The position numbers were made by a program, and so were the translations under genes. Shown here in pieces: positions 46,729 through 55,861 of a stretch of DNA of 64,000 nucleotides; position 1 is the first letter of the stretch, and each line of letters opens with the position of its first letter. Below the pieces are notes generated by a model. It saw nothing but the letters and a program-made list of their open reading frames with translations, made no database searches and was not told where the DNA came from. The stretch is from Tepidibacter hydrothermalis (GTDB taxonomy: Bacteria > Bacillota > Clostridia > Peptostreptococcales > Peptostreptococcaceae), in assembly GCF_029542625.1 (NCBI RefSeq), contig NZ_CP120733.1, forward strand, positions 1,178,001 through 1,242,000, written 5' to 3'.

Positions 46729-48027
46729 ATGGAGAATATATATATAATAGATAAGAAAAAAACGATTATATTTGTATTAATATTTTTATTAGCAGCAAGT
46801 ACTCTAACATATATATCTATAAAAGATAATATAGAAGATACAAACGTAGTACAAGAGTATGGGGTTAGTACAGAACAGGGAAGTTTTGATATTTTAGAAA
46901 ATGATCTTATTGAAAAAATGGATTATAATAGAGCTAGTCAAAATCATAATATTGGAATACTTAGAACGATAATTATATGTGGTATTGAACTTACAATACT
47001 GTGGTTATGTTTTTTAAAAAATATTAAAATAGGAATAGATCAAGAGGGTATAAAGGTATACAGCGTATACAAAAAAAAGCCTACCAAAATTTATAATTGG
47101 GATGAAATTGAAAATATAAGTTTTCAATATGGAGAAGATATAAGAGGATTTATTCCTTCATATGGAATGAAAATAAAGATGATTAGAAAAGAAAGTGATT
47201 TTATACCTATTAAAAAATTCTTGAATAATGAAGAAATTTCAAATGTGGTAATGAATTATTATGATAATGTAGAACTTAGTGATAATAGTGAAGAATCTTA
47301 TGGTATTACTGAACTTTTAAAGGATTCATATAAAGAGTATAAAAATGGATTTAATGTTTATATTAAATATAGCCTTATTGTACTTACATTCGCTTTATTA
47401 AAAGAATTAATACAAAATCCAATTGTAGCATTGATTGTATTAATAGCAAATATAGTTTTAGGATATAGAGCATTGATAGCTTTAAATTACAAGGCATATA
47501 TGTCTTACAATGGAGAAAATATAGATTTTGATACTGGATGGGAGTTTGCGAAAGATAAAATAGGAAGATATTTTGGAGCAAGTTTGGTTTTAGAAATACC
47601 TGTGATTATATTTATAGGAATTGGGTATTTTTTTATAACTAGTAGTTTAGAATTTAATTATAAAGTTGTTTTGAGTATAGTTTTAGGGATAGTATGTATA
47701 TTCAGTATATCTAGAATATATTTAATAACTTATATAGCAAGTATAATTGATACAGACAAATCATACATGTCTTTAAATGGAATTGTAATTAAAAAATATT
47801 ATAAACAAGTTATGTTTATGTTTATTGTATCAAGTCTTAGAATAGCACCTATTGTAGTTGGAGCAATTAGTGACTATAAAAATCTGAATGCAGGTGGAGA
47901 TATGATAGAAATATCATCTTATATTATAACTGCCTTAGATTTATTTTTAATACCTTTTATAAGTTGTTACTTTATGAGAATTCTAAAAGATTTACCTGTA
48001 AGATCGGGAGATAGTTACAATGAATAA
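46729..48027 (+). CDS. Multi-pass membrane protein with PH-like domain
   Basis: A 432-residue protein of unrecognised family. Two hydrophobic segments (residues 12-28, 85-100) flank an extracytoplasmic loop. A PH-like domain follows (IGIDQEGIKVYSVYKKK, YNWDEIENISFQYG), then about six hydrophobic segments resembling DUF975-type membrane regions. It lies 27 bases after the YpeB-like gene and probably shares its transcript. The PH-like part resembles those of the proteins at 19814 and 13602. Confidence 0.55.
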   Translation: MENIYIIDKKKTIIFVLIFLLAASTLTYISIKDNIEDTNVVQEYGVSTEQGSFDILENDLIEKMDYNRASQNHNIGILRTIIICGIELTILWLCFLKNIKIGIDQEGIKVYSVYKKKPTKIYNWDEIENISFQYGEDIRGFIPSYGMKIKMIRKESDFIPIKKFLNNEEISNVVMNYYDNVELSDNSEESYGITELLKDSYKEYKNGFNVYIKYSLIVLTFALLKELIQNPIVALIVLIANIVLGYRALIALNYKAYMSYNGENIDFDTGWEFAKDKIGRYFGASLVLEIPVIIFIGIGYFFITSSLEFNYKVVLSIVLGIVCIFSISRIYLITYIASIIDTDKSYMSLNGIVIKKYYKQVMFMFIVSSLRIAPIVVGAISDYKNLNAGGDMIEISSYIITALDLFLIPFISCYFMRILKDLPVRSGDSYNE

Positions 48028-48067
48028 GTTGATTTATTATAAGATTGATAAATAAATTAGTATCGTG

Positions 48068-48121
48068 AAAAACGCTCTATTAAAATATCGATAATATAAC
48101 GATGTTTTAATAGAGCGTTTT
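48068..48121 (+). terminator. Strong terminator-like hairpin
   Basis: A 22-pair stem (48068-48090 with 48100-48121), loop of 9, ending in TTTT. One of the longest stems in the window. Confidence 0.8.
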
Positions 48122-48208
48122 AATTATATAATGTCTATACTTAAAAAAGAATATTAATGATAAAATGGAAATAGGTGTATAATTTAAAAATATGGCGGAG
48201 GTGGCAAT

Positions 48209-49588
48209 ATGTTAAAGCTTGAAAGATTTGATGAATATTTAGACCAGCTATCTGATGTAATAAAGGAATATCAACGTGATATATCTGTTGGAAGGGTTGT
48301 ACCAAAGGCTTCAAGGAATGATATGGAGGAACTTTTGTTTGAAACGCTTCCAATGGAAGGTTGTGATGCAATGAATATAATAGATGAGTTTAAAGAAAAA
48401 GTTGTTCCAAATTCAACAAAAGTTGGAAGTTCAAAATTTCTTTCATGGATAATAACGAGCCCTTCGCAGGCAGGTATTTTGGGAGAAATTGCAAATGTAG
48501 GAATAAGTCAGGCTCCATTTAATTTTAAGGCTGGTCCTGCAGCAACAATAATAGAAGAAATGATTATAGGCTGGATGGGACAGCTTTTTGGATATAAAAA
48601 AGAATCGGGAGGAATACTTGTAAGCGGTGGAAGTGTTTCAACTCTTACTGCTCTAGGAGCTGCAAGAGAGGCGTTTTTGCCTGGGAGTACTGAAAATGGA
48701 ATTCAAAACATTTCAAATCCACTTACTATTTATACTTCTAAAAAAGCGCATTCCTCAATAGATAAGGCTGTAGGGGTTTTGGGATTTGGAAAGAACATGC
48801 TTAAAAAAGTGAAGGTAGATGAGTTCTTCAAGATCGATATAGATAATCTAGAAAAAGAGATAGAAAATGATATTAAACAAGGACTAAAGCCATTCTGCAT
48901 AATAGCTCAGGCTGGAACATCTCTTTCAGGAGCTATTGATGATATAGATGCTCTTTCAGATGTTGCTAAGAAATATGGAATGTGGCTTCATGTAGACGGA
49001 GCTTATGGTGGAGGCGCAATACTATCAAAACGAGGTGGAGAGATTCTAAAAGGAATAGAAAAGGCGGATTCGATTTCTGTTGACCCTCATAAGTGGTTCT
49101 TTGTTCCAACAGAGGCTGGATGCGTGCTTGTAAAAGATAAAAGACATTTATACAATGCATATAGGACAGGAGTAACTGAATTTGATGAAAATGCACCTAT
49201 AAATTATCTGGATTATGGAATACAGTCAACTAGAACTTCAAGAGCAATAAAGACGTGGTTTGCAATGAAGACGTATGGAATTAAGAAGCTTTCACAGGTC
49301 GTGGATTCTAATATGGATATGGCAACTTATTTTGCCGAGGAGATTGAAAAAATCGATGGGGTAAGGCTATTACATAAGCCTCAAACAAGCGCTGTTTGTT
49401 TTTTATTTGATGAAGGAGCAACTATGAACGAATCTTTTTTAATAGAAATAGAAGAAGAATTTTTCTTATCATCTGCAAATCTTATGGGAGAACATTGCAT
49501 AAGGGCATGTTTTTCAAATTACAGAACAAGTATAGAGGAAGTCGATCTTTTACTGTATAAAATAAAAAGTTTTGCCTCGATGGAATAA
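48209..49588 (+). CDS. Group II PLP-dependent amino acid decarboxylase
   Basis: A 459-residue enzyme of the glutamate/aromatic amino acid decarboxylase family. The PLP lysine is in SISVDPHKWFFVPTEAG; WLHVDGAYGGGA supplies the aspartate that contacts the pyridine nitrogen. It releases CO2 from an amino acid, giving an amine; tyrosine, tryptophan, phenylalanine or diaminobutyrate are possible and the residues seen do not decide. The base composition is visibly less AT-rich than its neighbours, hinting at later acquisition. GGAGGTGG site upstream. Confidence 0.88.
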   Translation: MLKLERFDEYLDQLSDVIKEYQRDISVGRVVPKASRNDMEELLFETLPMEGCDAMNIIDEFKEKVVPNSTKVGSSKFLSWIITSPSQAGILGEIANVGISQAPFNFKAGPAATIIEEMIIGWMGQLFGYKKESGGILVSGGSVSTLTALGAAREAFLPGSTENGIQNISNPLTIYTSKKAHSSIDKAVGVLGFGKNMLKKVKVDEFFKIDIDNLEKEIENDIKQGLKPFCIIAQAGTSLSGAIDDIDALSDVAKKYGMWLHVDGAYGGGAILSKRGGEILKGIEKADSISVDPHKWFFVPTEAGCVLVKDKRHLYNAYRTGVTEFDENAPINYLDYGIQSTRTSRAIKTWFAMKTYGIKKLSQVVDSNMDMATYFAEEIEKIDGVRLLHKPQTSAVCFLFDEGATMNESFLIEIEEEFFLSSANLMGEHCIRACFSNYRTSIEEVDLLLYKIKSFASME

Positions 49589-49624
49589 TTTAAAAATATT
49601 GAATTAAGCAGGAGGACTGGGTAA

Positions 49625-50386
49625 ATGGATTTTATAACGTTAACAAAAGACAATATAGAAAGTGAGCATATTTGCTGCGCTTTTTCTGATAAAAAAAGTA
49701 CAGAAGGATATAAAGCAAAAAAGCAGTGGCTTAAAAAGCAACTTGAAGATGGGTATGTATTTACAAAGTTAAATGAAAGAGCTAAAGTATTTATTGAATA
49801 CGCACCTTCTGAAATAGCTTATCTTCCCATTAATGCTCCTAATTATATGGTTATAAATTGTTTTTGGGTATCTGGTAAATATAAAGGTAGTGGATATGGT
49901 AAAGAATTACTAGAAAAATGTATTGAAGATAGTAAGAAAAAAGGAAAAGATGGAATTGTTGTTTTATGCGGAGATAAGAAAAGACCTTATATGTCAGATA
50001 AAAAATTCTTTTTAAAACATGGCTTTGAAAAATGTGATACTGCAAAACCATATTTTGAACTTTTGTACTTAAAATTAAATAGTAAAGATACAGTACCTAA
50101 ATTCTTAGAAAGTGCTAGAAATGCTATTTGTGAAGACAATGGTGGATTTAAAGTTTATTATTCTAATCAATGTCCATATATGAACTACTATATAGATTTG
50201 CAATCTAAAATTGCACAGGAACAAGGATATATTTATGAAAAGGTACTTATAGATAGCAAAGATAAAGCTATTAAAAATCCATCACCATTTACTATATATT
50301 CATTATTTTATAAAGGAGAATTCATAACTCAAGAAATAGGTACTCCAAAGAAATTTCAAAAGATAATAGAAGAAGTGAGTAATTAA
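49625..50386 (+). CDS. YoaP-like GNAT acetyltransferase
   Basis: A 253-residue protein. The GNAT domain (residues 1-145) has the acetyl-CoA loop motif GKYKGSGYGKELLEKC. The last 90 residues (FKVYYSNQCPYMNYYI, then IYSLFYKGEF) form a YoaP-type thioredoxin-like domain with a single cysteine in place of CxxC. Substrate unknown. It is close behind the decarboxylase (36 bases) and before an FMN reductase, so the three may share a transcript. Confidence 0.85.
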   Translation: MDFITLTKDNIESEHICCAFSDKKSTEGYKAKKQWLKKQLEDGYVFTKLNERAKVFIEYAPSEIAYLPINAPNYMVINCFWVSGKYKGSGYGKELLEKCIEDSKKKGKDGIVVLCGDKKRPYMSDKKFFLKHGFEKCDTAKPYFELLYLKLNSKDTVPKFLESARNAICEDNGGFKVYYSNQCPYMNYYIDLQSKIAQEQGYIYEKVLIDSKDKAIKNPSPFTIYSLFYKGEFITQEIGTPKKFQKIIEEVSN

Positions 50387-50406
50387 TATTTTGGAGGCGT
50401 CAATAT

Positions 50407-50976
50407 ATGGCTGAAAAGTGGATTGCTATTGTAGGAAGTTCTAGAAAAGGGAAAAATACAGAATTAATAACTGATTATATTATAAAAGCTCTTAAAGAAA
50501 AAGAGATTGATGTTGAAAAGTACATGCTTAGTAGTGAGAATATATCAACTTGTTCTGGATGTGAGTATTGTATAAAAACAGGTGAATGTAATATAAATGA
50601 TGATATATCAAAAATAATAGAAAATATGAAATTATCCGATGGCTATATACTAGCTTCTCCGTCTTATAATTACAATATGACGGCTCAAATGAAGGCATTA
50701 CTTGATAGAACATTTTGTCTTAATGATTATAGTGAAGGAAGATGGAAAAGTAGACTATCATCAAATAAAAAAGCCATAGTTGTAGGTACTTGTAAAGGTA
50801 AGATTAAAGAATGTATAGGATATACTGTTGAGGGTATGAAAAAGGCTCTTTTGGAACTTGATATAGATGTAATTGATGAGATAGAGTATTACAATACAAA
50901 ATATATGCCTGTTGAAATGAACGAAGGTATAGAGGCTAGAATATTAGATAGAATTAAGACTAATAAAAAAATATAA
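50407..50976 (+). CDS. NADPH-dependent FMN reductase-type flavoprotein
   Basis: A 189-residue flavodoxin-fold protein: IAIVGSSRKGKNTELITDYI is the FMN phosphate loop, CSGCEYCIKTGEC the cysteine patch of iron-sulfur flavoproteins, and SPSYNYNMTAQMKALLDRTF the isoalloxazine-binding loop. It probably passes electrons between reduced carriers and unknown acceptors in the cytoplasm. It follows the acetyltransferase by 20 bases with its own GGAGG site. Confidence 0.88.
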   Translation: MAEKWIAIVGSSRKGKNTELITDYIIKALKEKEIDVEKYMLSSENISTCSGCEYCIKTGECNINDDISKIIENMKLSDGYILASPSYNYNMTAQMKALLDRTFCLNDYSEGRWKSRLSSNKKAIVVGTCKGKIKECIGYTVEGMKKALLELDIDVIDEIEYYNTKYMPVEMNEGIEARILDRIKTNKKI

Positions 50977-50998
50977 ATTAGAGTATGTAATCAAATAT

Positions 50999-51039
50999 GT
51001 ATACAAAAATAATGCTAATATAGTAGTTGTTTTGTATTT
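50999..51039 (+). terminator. Hairpin after the FMN reductase gene
   Basis: GTATACAAAAATAATGCTA and TAGTAGTTGTTTTGTATTT form an imperfect stem. The sequence closely resembles the nrdJ terminator at 55797-55843. The gene-free stretch 50977-51314 also holds the half MITE, a short hydrophobic frame (LIIVLICSLLICSLIY, no start) and a pseudogene. Confidence 0.5.
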
Positions 51040-51045
51040 AGACGC

Positions 51046-51094
51046 AAATAATATACATTAAAATAACGCTACTTTGTTAATGTTTTAATAAAAC
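51046..51094 (+). repeat. Partial copy of the MITE-like element
   Basis: 46 of 49 bases match the left arm of the inverted repeat at 12048-12096 (shared core AAAATAACGCTACTTTGT). The right arm and loop are absent, so this is a truncated or deleted copy. Confidence 0.75.
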
Positions 51095-51187
51095 AAGAAA
51101 AGCTTTAATAATAGTTTTAATTTGTTCATTATTGATATGCTCACTAATTTATAAGATAAATAAAAATAAATATATAAATATATAAAT

Positions 51188-51310
51188 AGTATTAACGAAT
51201 TGATTTTTGTAATAAATGTTTATAATTACGAAAGCTCAGATAATGGATTTAAAGATATAGAAGTGCAATGAAAAGGAAGAATACTTGAAATAATAGAGAA
51301 GAGGTTATAA
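51188..51310 (+). pseudogene. Decayed copy of the small gene at 56850
   Basis: Reads INELIFVINVYNYESS, NGFKDIEVQ, a stop (TGA, 51269-51271), then KGRILEIIEKRL and a second stop. It matches the protein at 56850 (INKPIFVVHVYNYESS, HGFKDIEVPEKGRTLEMVE) almost residue for residue over 40 positions. The 3' half is missing. No start codon or ribosome site is present. Confidence 0.8.
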
Positions 51311-51314
51311 AAGT

Positions 51315-51959
51315 ATGCAAAAACAATTAAACTCAATGACTTTAAAACAAGATATTGAATTTATTAGAAAACATTTTGATAATTATTTTAGAAAAATATC
51401 AAAAGAATACTTAAAATTAGAAGCAAAGATAAATTCTAACTTATCAGAAGAAGATGGGGGAGTACCAGCTGAAATGATGGTTGGAGAAGTTGATAATGAA
51501 GGATATGTTTGCTGGAGCATGATCCCATCTAATATTACAGAGAATGATATTAATTATTTAGAAAAAAAATATTCTATAAAATTACCTAAATTATTTAAAG
51601 CATATTTAATGGGATATTGTTTTTTAATGGGTGAGTTTAATAATGGTTCTTTTGAAGTTACTCTACCGGAGATTCCTTTTGACAATCCATTGATGAATAT
51701 TGAAAGTAATCTTTTTGCATGGAGGTTATTAATAGAAGCAGGATATATTCCCTTTGGAGAGTATGAAGGTGGTTATGGACCAATATGTTTTGATATAACA
51801 CAAAAAAATGAGGATGAAGATTATGCAATAGTGTGGTTTAATCACGAAAATCTTTTCAATTTAGATTATGACCAATGGAAAGATAGAAACAATTTAGAGC
51901 AGTATTCTAATAAATTATATGATTCTTTCAGAGAGCTTATAATTGATCTTTTAACATAA
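51315..51959 (+). CDS. SMI1/KNR4 (SUKH) family protein
   Basis: A 214-residue protein. The SUKH core is visible: IPSNITENDINYLEKKYSIKLPKLFKAYL near residue 75, and IPFGEYEGGYGPICFD near residue 150. Such proteins are commonly immunity proteins against secreted polymorphic toxins, though many have unknown roles. No toxin gene lies nearby; the next gene encodes a YARHG lipoprotein. The start, after AGAGG, lies at the very end of a pseudogene. Confidence 0.85.
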   Translation: MQKQLNSMTLKQDIEFIRKHFDNYFRKISKEYLKLEAKINSNLSEEDGGVPAEMMVGEVDNEGYVCWSMIPSNITENDINYLEKKYSIKLPKLFKAYLMGYCFLMGEFNNGSFEVTLPEIPFDNPLMNIESNLFAWRLLIEAGYIPFGEYEGGYGPICFDITQKNEDEDYAIVWFNHENLFNLDYDQWKDRNNLEQYSNKLYDSFRELIIDLLT

Positions 51960-52008
51960 GTCATAAAAAAACAAACTAGAACATTATTAAAGTGAAGGTA
52001 GGAAATTT

Positions 52009-52953
52009 ATGAAAATTAAAGTTAATTTATTTATTTTATTTTTCTCAATATGCATAATACTGGGTGGTTGTGTAGAGGAAGATAATGAAAGTAAAAACAT
52101 AAGTACTACTGATTTAGAAATAGAAAGTGATTCTTCTAAATTACATGAAAATATTACTAATAAAGAAAGTGAAGAAGAAATTGATATAAGTCTTTCATTA
52201 AAAAATTTGAACTTTAATCTAAATCAATTGTTTGATGTTATAGAATTAAATAAATTAGACTCAAAAGAATTAGCAATTTTAAGAAACTCAATCTATGCAA
52301 AGCATGGCTATATATTTTCAACAGAAGAGGTTAGTGAATATTTTTCACAGTTCTCGTGGTATAAACCATTAAGTAAAGATGTTGAAAAAAAGCTAAATAA
52401 TATTGACAAGGAAAATATTAAAAATATTATTGCTATTGAGAAAAAAAGCTCAATAATAAAAAACTCTAAAGATAATAGAAATTATAGTGAGGGTGGAACA
52501 GTTAATATTTCACTTAATAAAAATACACAAAAAGAAACATTATATATTTCTAAGGAAGAATTAGAAATGCAGGGAGGGAATTTTCCTACAAGAATTGTTC
52601 TTAAAGTAAAAAACAGTGAAATAGTTTTTGATAGTTCGTGGAATGATGGATTATATGTTTGTGTAACTGATTTTGACAATCAAGATGAAGATGTAGATAT
52701 CTATATAACAGAAACAGGTACAGATATTCAAGCTACTACATATATTTATAAATTTGATGGTGAAAAACTATATAAATATACACAGTTTGACCATTTTTGT
52801 AAAAAATTTTTATATGATCAAAAAGGTAATATATATTATTGGTTTAATGATTCTGAGAAACAAGAGTTTGATAAATGTTTTAACTATAAAACTAAGCAAT
52901 CGAGTGATATAATAGATGAAAATTTAAAAATAAGATTAAATAAGTCAAAATAG
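52009..52953 (+). CDS. YARHG-domain lipoprotein
   Basis: A 314-residue exported lipoprotein. The signal peptide ends in the lipobox LGGC (Cys21). After a Glu/Ser/Lys linker comes a YARHG domain, AILRNSIYAKHGYIF and FSQFSWYKP (residues 88-115), thought to bind wall or extracellular ligands. The C-terminal 150 residues are beta-rich with no recognised family. It follows the SUKH gene by 49 bases and may share its transcript. Confidence 0.85.
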   Translation: MKIKVNLFILFFSICIILGGCVEEDNESKNISTTDLEIESDSSKLHENITNKESEEEIDISLSLKNLNFNLNQLFDVIELNKLDSKELAILRNSIYAKHGYIFSTEEVSEYFSQFSWYKPLSKDVEKKLNNIDKENIKNIIAIEKKSSIIKNSKDNRNYSEGGTVNISLNKNTQKETLYISKEELEMQGGNFPTRIVLKVKNSEIVFDSSWNDGLYVCVTDFDNQDEDVDIYITETGTDIQATTYIYKFDGEKLYKYTQFDHFCKKFLYDQKGNIYYWFNDSEKQEFDKCFNYKTKQSSDIIDENLKIRLNKSK

Positions 52954-52980
52954 AGTATTTGAAAAACTAAATTCAACAAA

Positions 52981-53048
52981 AACTAAAAAGATATGTCTAT
53001 GAAAACATCTTAAAATTAAAGATATTTTTGTAGGCATATTTTTAGTTT
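52981..53048 (+). terminator. Long hairpin before nrdJ
   Basis: 52981-53011 pairs imperfectly with 53019-53048 around a 7-base loop; the T run is interrupted. Likely terminator of the SUKH/YARHG unit. Confidence 0.6.
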
Positions 53049-53086
53049 TAAATATGAACTAATGTTTAAAAATTCTATGAAGGTAA

Positions 53087-53143
53087 ATACTATATATTGT
53101 GTTTTAAGTAAAAAAATATAAAAATAAACACAATATAATGCGG
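53087..53143 (+). promoter_or_regulatory. Two NrdR boxes and the nrdJ promoter
   Basis: ATACTATATATTGTGT (53087-53102) matches the NrdR consensus acaCwAtATaTwGtgt at 15 of 16 positions. ACACAATATAATGCGG (53128-53143) is a weaker second copy. Centres are 41 bases apart, four helical turns. TATAAT (53134-53139) inside the second box is a likely -10, so NrdR-ATP/dATP binding would block it. Confidence 0.75.
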
Positions 53144-53215
53144 AAAAGTGTTTAGCTTTATTTTATATTGGTATATAGTTTAAAGGAATCATTATTTTAA
53201 GTAGGAGCTGAATTT

Positions 53216-55756
53216 ATGAATATAAAAAATTTAATTAAAAGATATTATACAAAAGCGTTAGAAAAAAATAAAAATTTAACTGTATATGATTTATTTGATT
53301 GGAAAACAGTTGAGGTAAAAATGTTTGATTACAAAACCAACAATATATTATTTCAAGAAGAAAACTTAGAGTTTCCTGTATTTTATAGCCAAAATGCTTG
53401 TGATATTATTGCTAGTAAGTATTTTAGAAAAACTTGTGTGACTAATGAATATGGTTATGAAAAATCTTTAAAAGAAGTTGTTCATAGAATGGTAAATTTC
53501 TGGACTGAAAGTGCTTTAGATGAAGGTCTAATAGATGCTAACAATAAGAACGTATTCTATGATGAAGTTTCTTATATGCTTATAAATCAGATGTTTGCAC
53601 CAAATTCTCCGCAGTGGTTCAATACTGGACTTAAGTTAAGTTATGGAATAGATAAGGAATCAGAAGGTCATTTTTATTATGATACAGAAAAGGAGAAGGT
53701 AGTAAAATCTAAGGATGCATATACAAGAACACAAGGTAGTGCTTGCTTTATACTTAATATAGAGGATAAATTACTTGGAGATAAATCTATAACGGATCAA
53801 ATAGTAACTGAAACAAGACTTTTTAAACATGGATCGGGGACAGGAAGTAATTTTAGTAGTATTCGTGCAGAAGGTGAACTTTTATCTGGAGGGGGAACAT
53901 CATCTGGGATTATGAGTTTTCTTAAGGTATTTGATGCTAATGCAGGAGCAATAAAGTCCGGTGGAACAACAAGAAGAGCGGCTAAAATGGTAATCATGGA
54001 TGGAGATCATCCTGAAATTATAGATTTTATAAGATGGAAATCAAAAGAAGAAGACAAGGTATTAGCACTTGGAAAAATGGGGTATGATACTGATTTTAAT
54101 TCAGAAGCATATTCAACTGTATCAGGTCAAAATTCAAATAACTCCATTAGAATTACAAACAAGTTGATGAAAAAAATGATAGGAAAAGACAACGATGAGT
54201 CTTGGGAGTTAAAGGGTAGAGTAGATTCAAAGGTAAATAAAGTAATAAGTGCAAAAGATTTGTGGGATGAAATAAATTATTCATCATGGAGATGTGCAGA
54301 TCCAGCGATTCAATTTCACGATATAATAAATGATTGGAATACATGTCCGTTAGGAGAAAATGGTGAAAAGGAAGAAATAAAAGGATCAAATCCTTGTAGT
54401 GAATATCACTTTTTAGATGATACTGCATGTAACTTGGCTAGTATAAATATAGTGAAATTTTATGATTCAAAAACTAATAAATTCGATATAGATGGATATT
54501 TACATGCAATAAGTCTTATTCAATTAGTTCTTGAATCAACTATTCACTGGGGTCAATTTCCAACGGAAGATATTGCAAGAAGATCACATTTATTTAGAAC
54601 TACAGGACTTGGAATTGCAAATACAGGTTCTCTTCATATTATGATGGGACATGCTTATGATTCGGATAAAGCAAGGAGCATAGCAGCTTCTTTAGTTGGA
54701 ATTATGACAGGTCAATCTTATTATGTATCATCATTAATGGCAAAAGAAGTAGGAAGTTTTTCTAAGTATGAAATTAATAAAAAAGATATGTTAAAAGTTA
54801 TAAAAAATCATGCTATAGCTGCTGGAACAATTGATTCTTATTATGAAGGTTTAGGATATACTCCAATTAAGGTAAGTCATGAAATATTAATAGATGAAAA
54901 ACAAGAGAATTTAAGTAATACTCTAAAAGATGTATGGCAAAAGGCAGTTGAAGGTGGGGGGGAATATGGATATAGAAATGCTCAAGTGAGTGTTATTGCT
55001 CCAACTGGGACTATATCTCTTGCCATGGATTGTTCCACTACTTCAATAGAGCCATTCTTTGCACATGTAGTATATAAAAAATTAGTAGGGGGAGGATATA
55101 TGGAAATTATAAATCCATACATTCCTACAACACTTGAAAAACTGGGGTATACTAAACAACAGATAGAAGATATAGTTAATTATGTAATGAAAAAAGAAAC
55201 TATAAATGAAAATGGATATGAGTATAAAAAAATAATGGATGGAAAAATAGAGGGAGCGCCTCATATAAAAGAAAAGCATCTTCCTATATTTGATACAGCT
55301 AATAAATGTGGAAGTGGAAAAAGGTTCATATCACCAATGGGTCATGTAAAGATGGTAGCAGCTTTGACACCATTTGTATCAGGAGCAATAAGTAAAACTG
55401 TTAACCTTCCTAATGAAGCTACTGTAGATGATTTTAAAAATGTATATAAGAATGCATTTGAATTAGGTGTGAAATGTATTTCTTTGTACAGAGATGGTTC
55501 CAAAGTCAGTCAACCACTTAATCAATCAAAGCGTGTTAAAAGTGAGAAGTTAGAAGATATGACATATAATGAACTTTTAGAATATGCTAAGGCATTAAAA
55601 GAAAATAATAAACAAACTTCTGTAGAAATAGATGAGAAGAAAAACTCAACAGAATACAAGAAAGTAACATGCTCAAACTGTTCAAGCACGAGCATTATAC
55701 CAAATGGTACTTGTTTTATTTGTAGGAATTGTGGCACGACGACAGGGTGTAGTTAA
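53216..55756 (+). CDS. nrdJ: Adenosylcobalamin-dependent ribonucleotide reductase (class II)
   Basis: An 846-residue reductase that makes deoxynucleotides using adenosylcobalamin, needing no oxygen. Motifs seen: GSACFILN with the first redox cysteine, HGSGTGSNFSSIR, NPCSEYHFLDDTACNLASINI with the radical cysteine and catalytic glutamate, and APTGTISLAMDCSTTSIEP. The C-terminus carries a four-cysteine zinc-type tail (CSNCSSTS, CFICRNCG) and ends in CS. It shares dependence on B12 with kamDE and the radical SAM protein at 62936. Regulation by NrdR is suggested by the boxes upstream. Confidence 0.96.
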   Translation: MNIKNLIKRYYTKALEKNKNLTVYDLFDWKTVEVKMFDYKTNNILFQEENLEFPVFYSQNACDIIASKYFRKTCVTNEYGYEKSLKEVVHRMVNFWTESALDEGLIDANNKNVFYDEVSYMLINQMFAPNSPQWFNTGLKLSYGIDKESEGHFYYDTEKEKVVKSKDAYTRTQGSACFILNIEDKLLGDKSITDQIVTETRLFKHGSGTGSNFSSIRAEGELLSGGGTSSGIMSFLKVFDANAGAIKSGGTTRRAAKMVIMDGDHPEIIDFIRWKSKEEDKVLALGKMGYDTDFNSEAYSTVSGQNSNNSIRITNKLMKKMIGKDNDESWELKGRVDSKVNKVISAKDLWDEINYSSWRCADPAIQFHDIINDWNTCPLGENGEKEEIKGSNPCSEYHFLDDTACNLASINIVKFYDSKTNKFDIDGYLHAISLIQLVLESTIHWGQFPTEDIARRSHLFRTTGLGIANTGSLHIMMGHAYDSDKARSIAASLVGIMTGQSYYVSSLMAKEVGSFSKYEINKKDMLKVIKNHAIAAGTIDSYYEGLGYTPIKVSHEILIDEKQENLSNTLKDVWQKAVEGGGEYGYRNAQVSVIAPTGTISLAMDCSTTSIEPFFAHVVYKKLVGGGYMEIINPYIPTTLEKLGYTKQQIEDIVNYVMKKETINENGYEYKKIMDGKIEGAPHIKEKHLPIFDTANKCGSGKRFISPMGHVKMVAALTPFVSGAISKTVNLPNEATVDDFKNVYKNAFELGVKCISLYRDGSKVSQPLNQSKRVKSEKLEDMTYNELLEYAKALKENNKQTSVEIDEKKNSTEYKKVTCSNCSSTSIIPNGTCFICRNCGTTTGCS

Positions 55757-55793
55757 AATATAAATGTTAAGTATATAGTTAAATATTTTTTAA

Positions 55794-55849
55794 AAAGATG
55801 TATACCAAAATAACACTAATAAAGTAGCTATTTTGTGTACATCTTTTTT
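55794..55849. terminator. Terminator after nrdJ, probably bidirectional
   Basis: AAGATGTATACCAAAATA pairs with TATTTTGTGTACATCTT, followed by nine T. It lies between the convergent nrdJ and WG-repeat genes. Confidence 0.85.
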
Positions 55850-55861
55850 TTTAGTTTGTAG

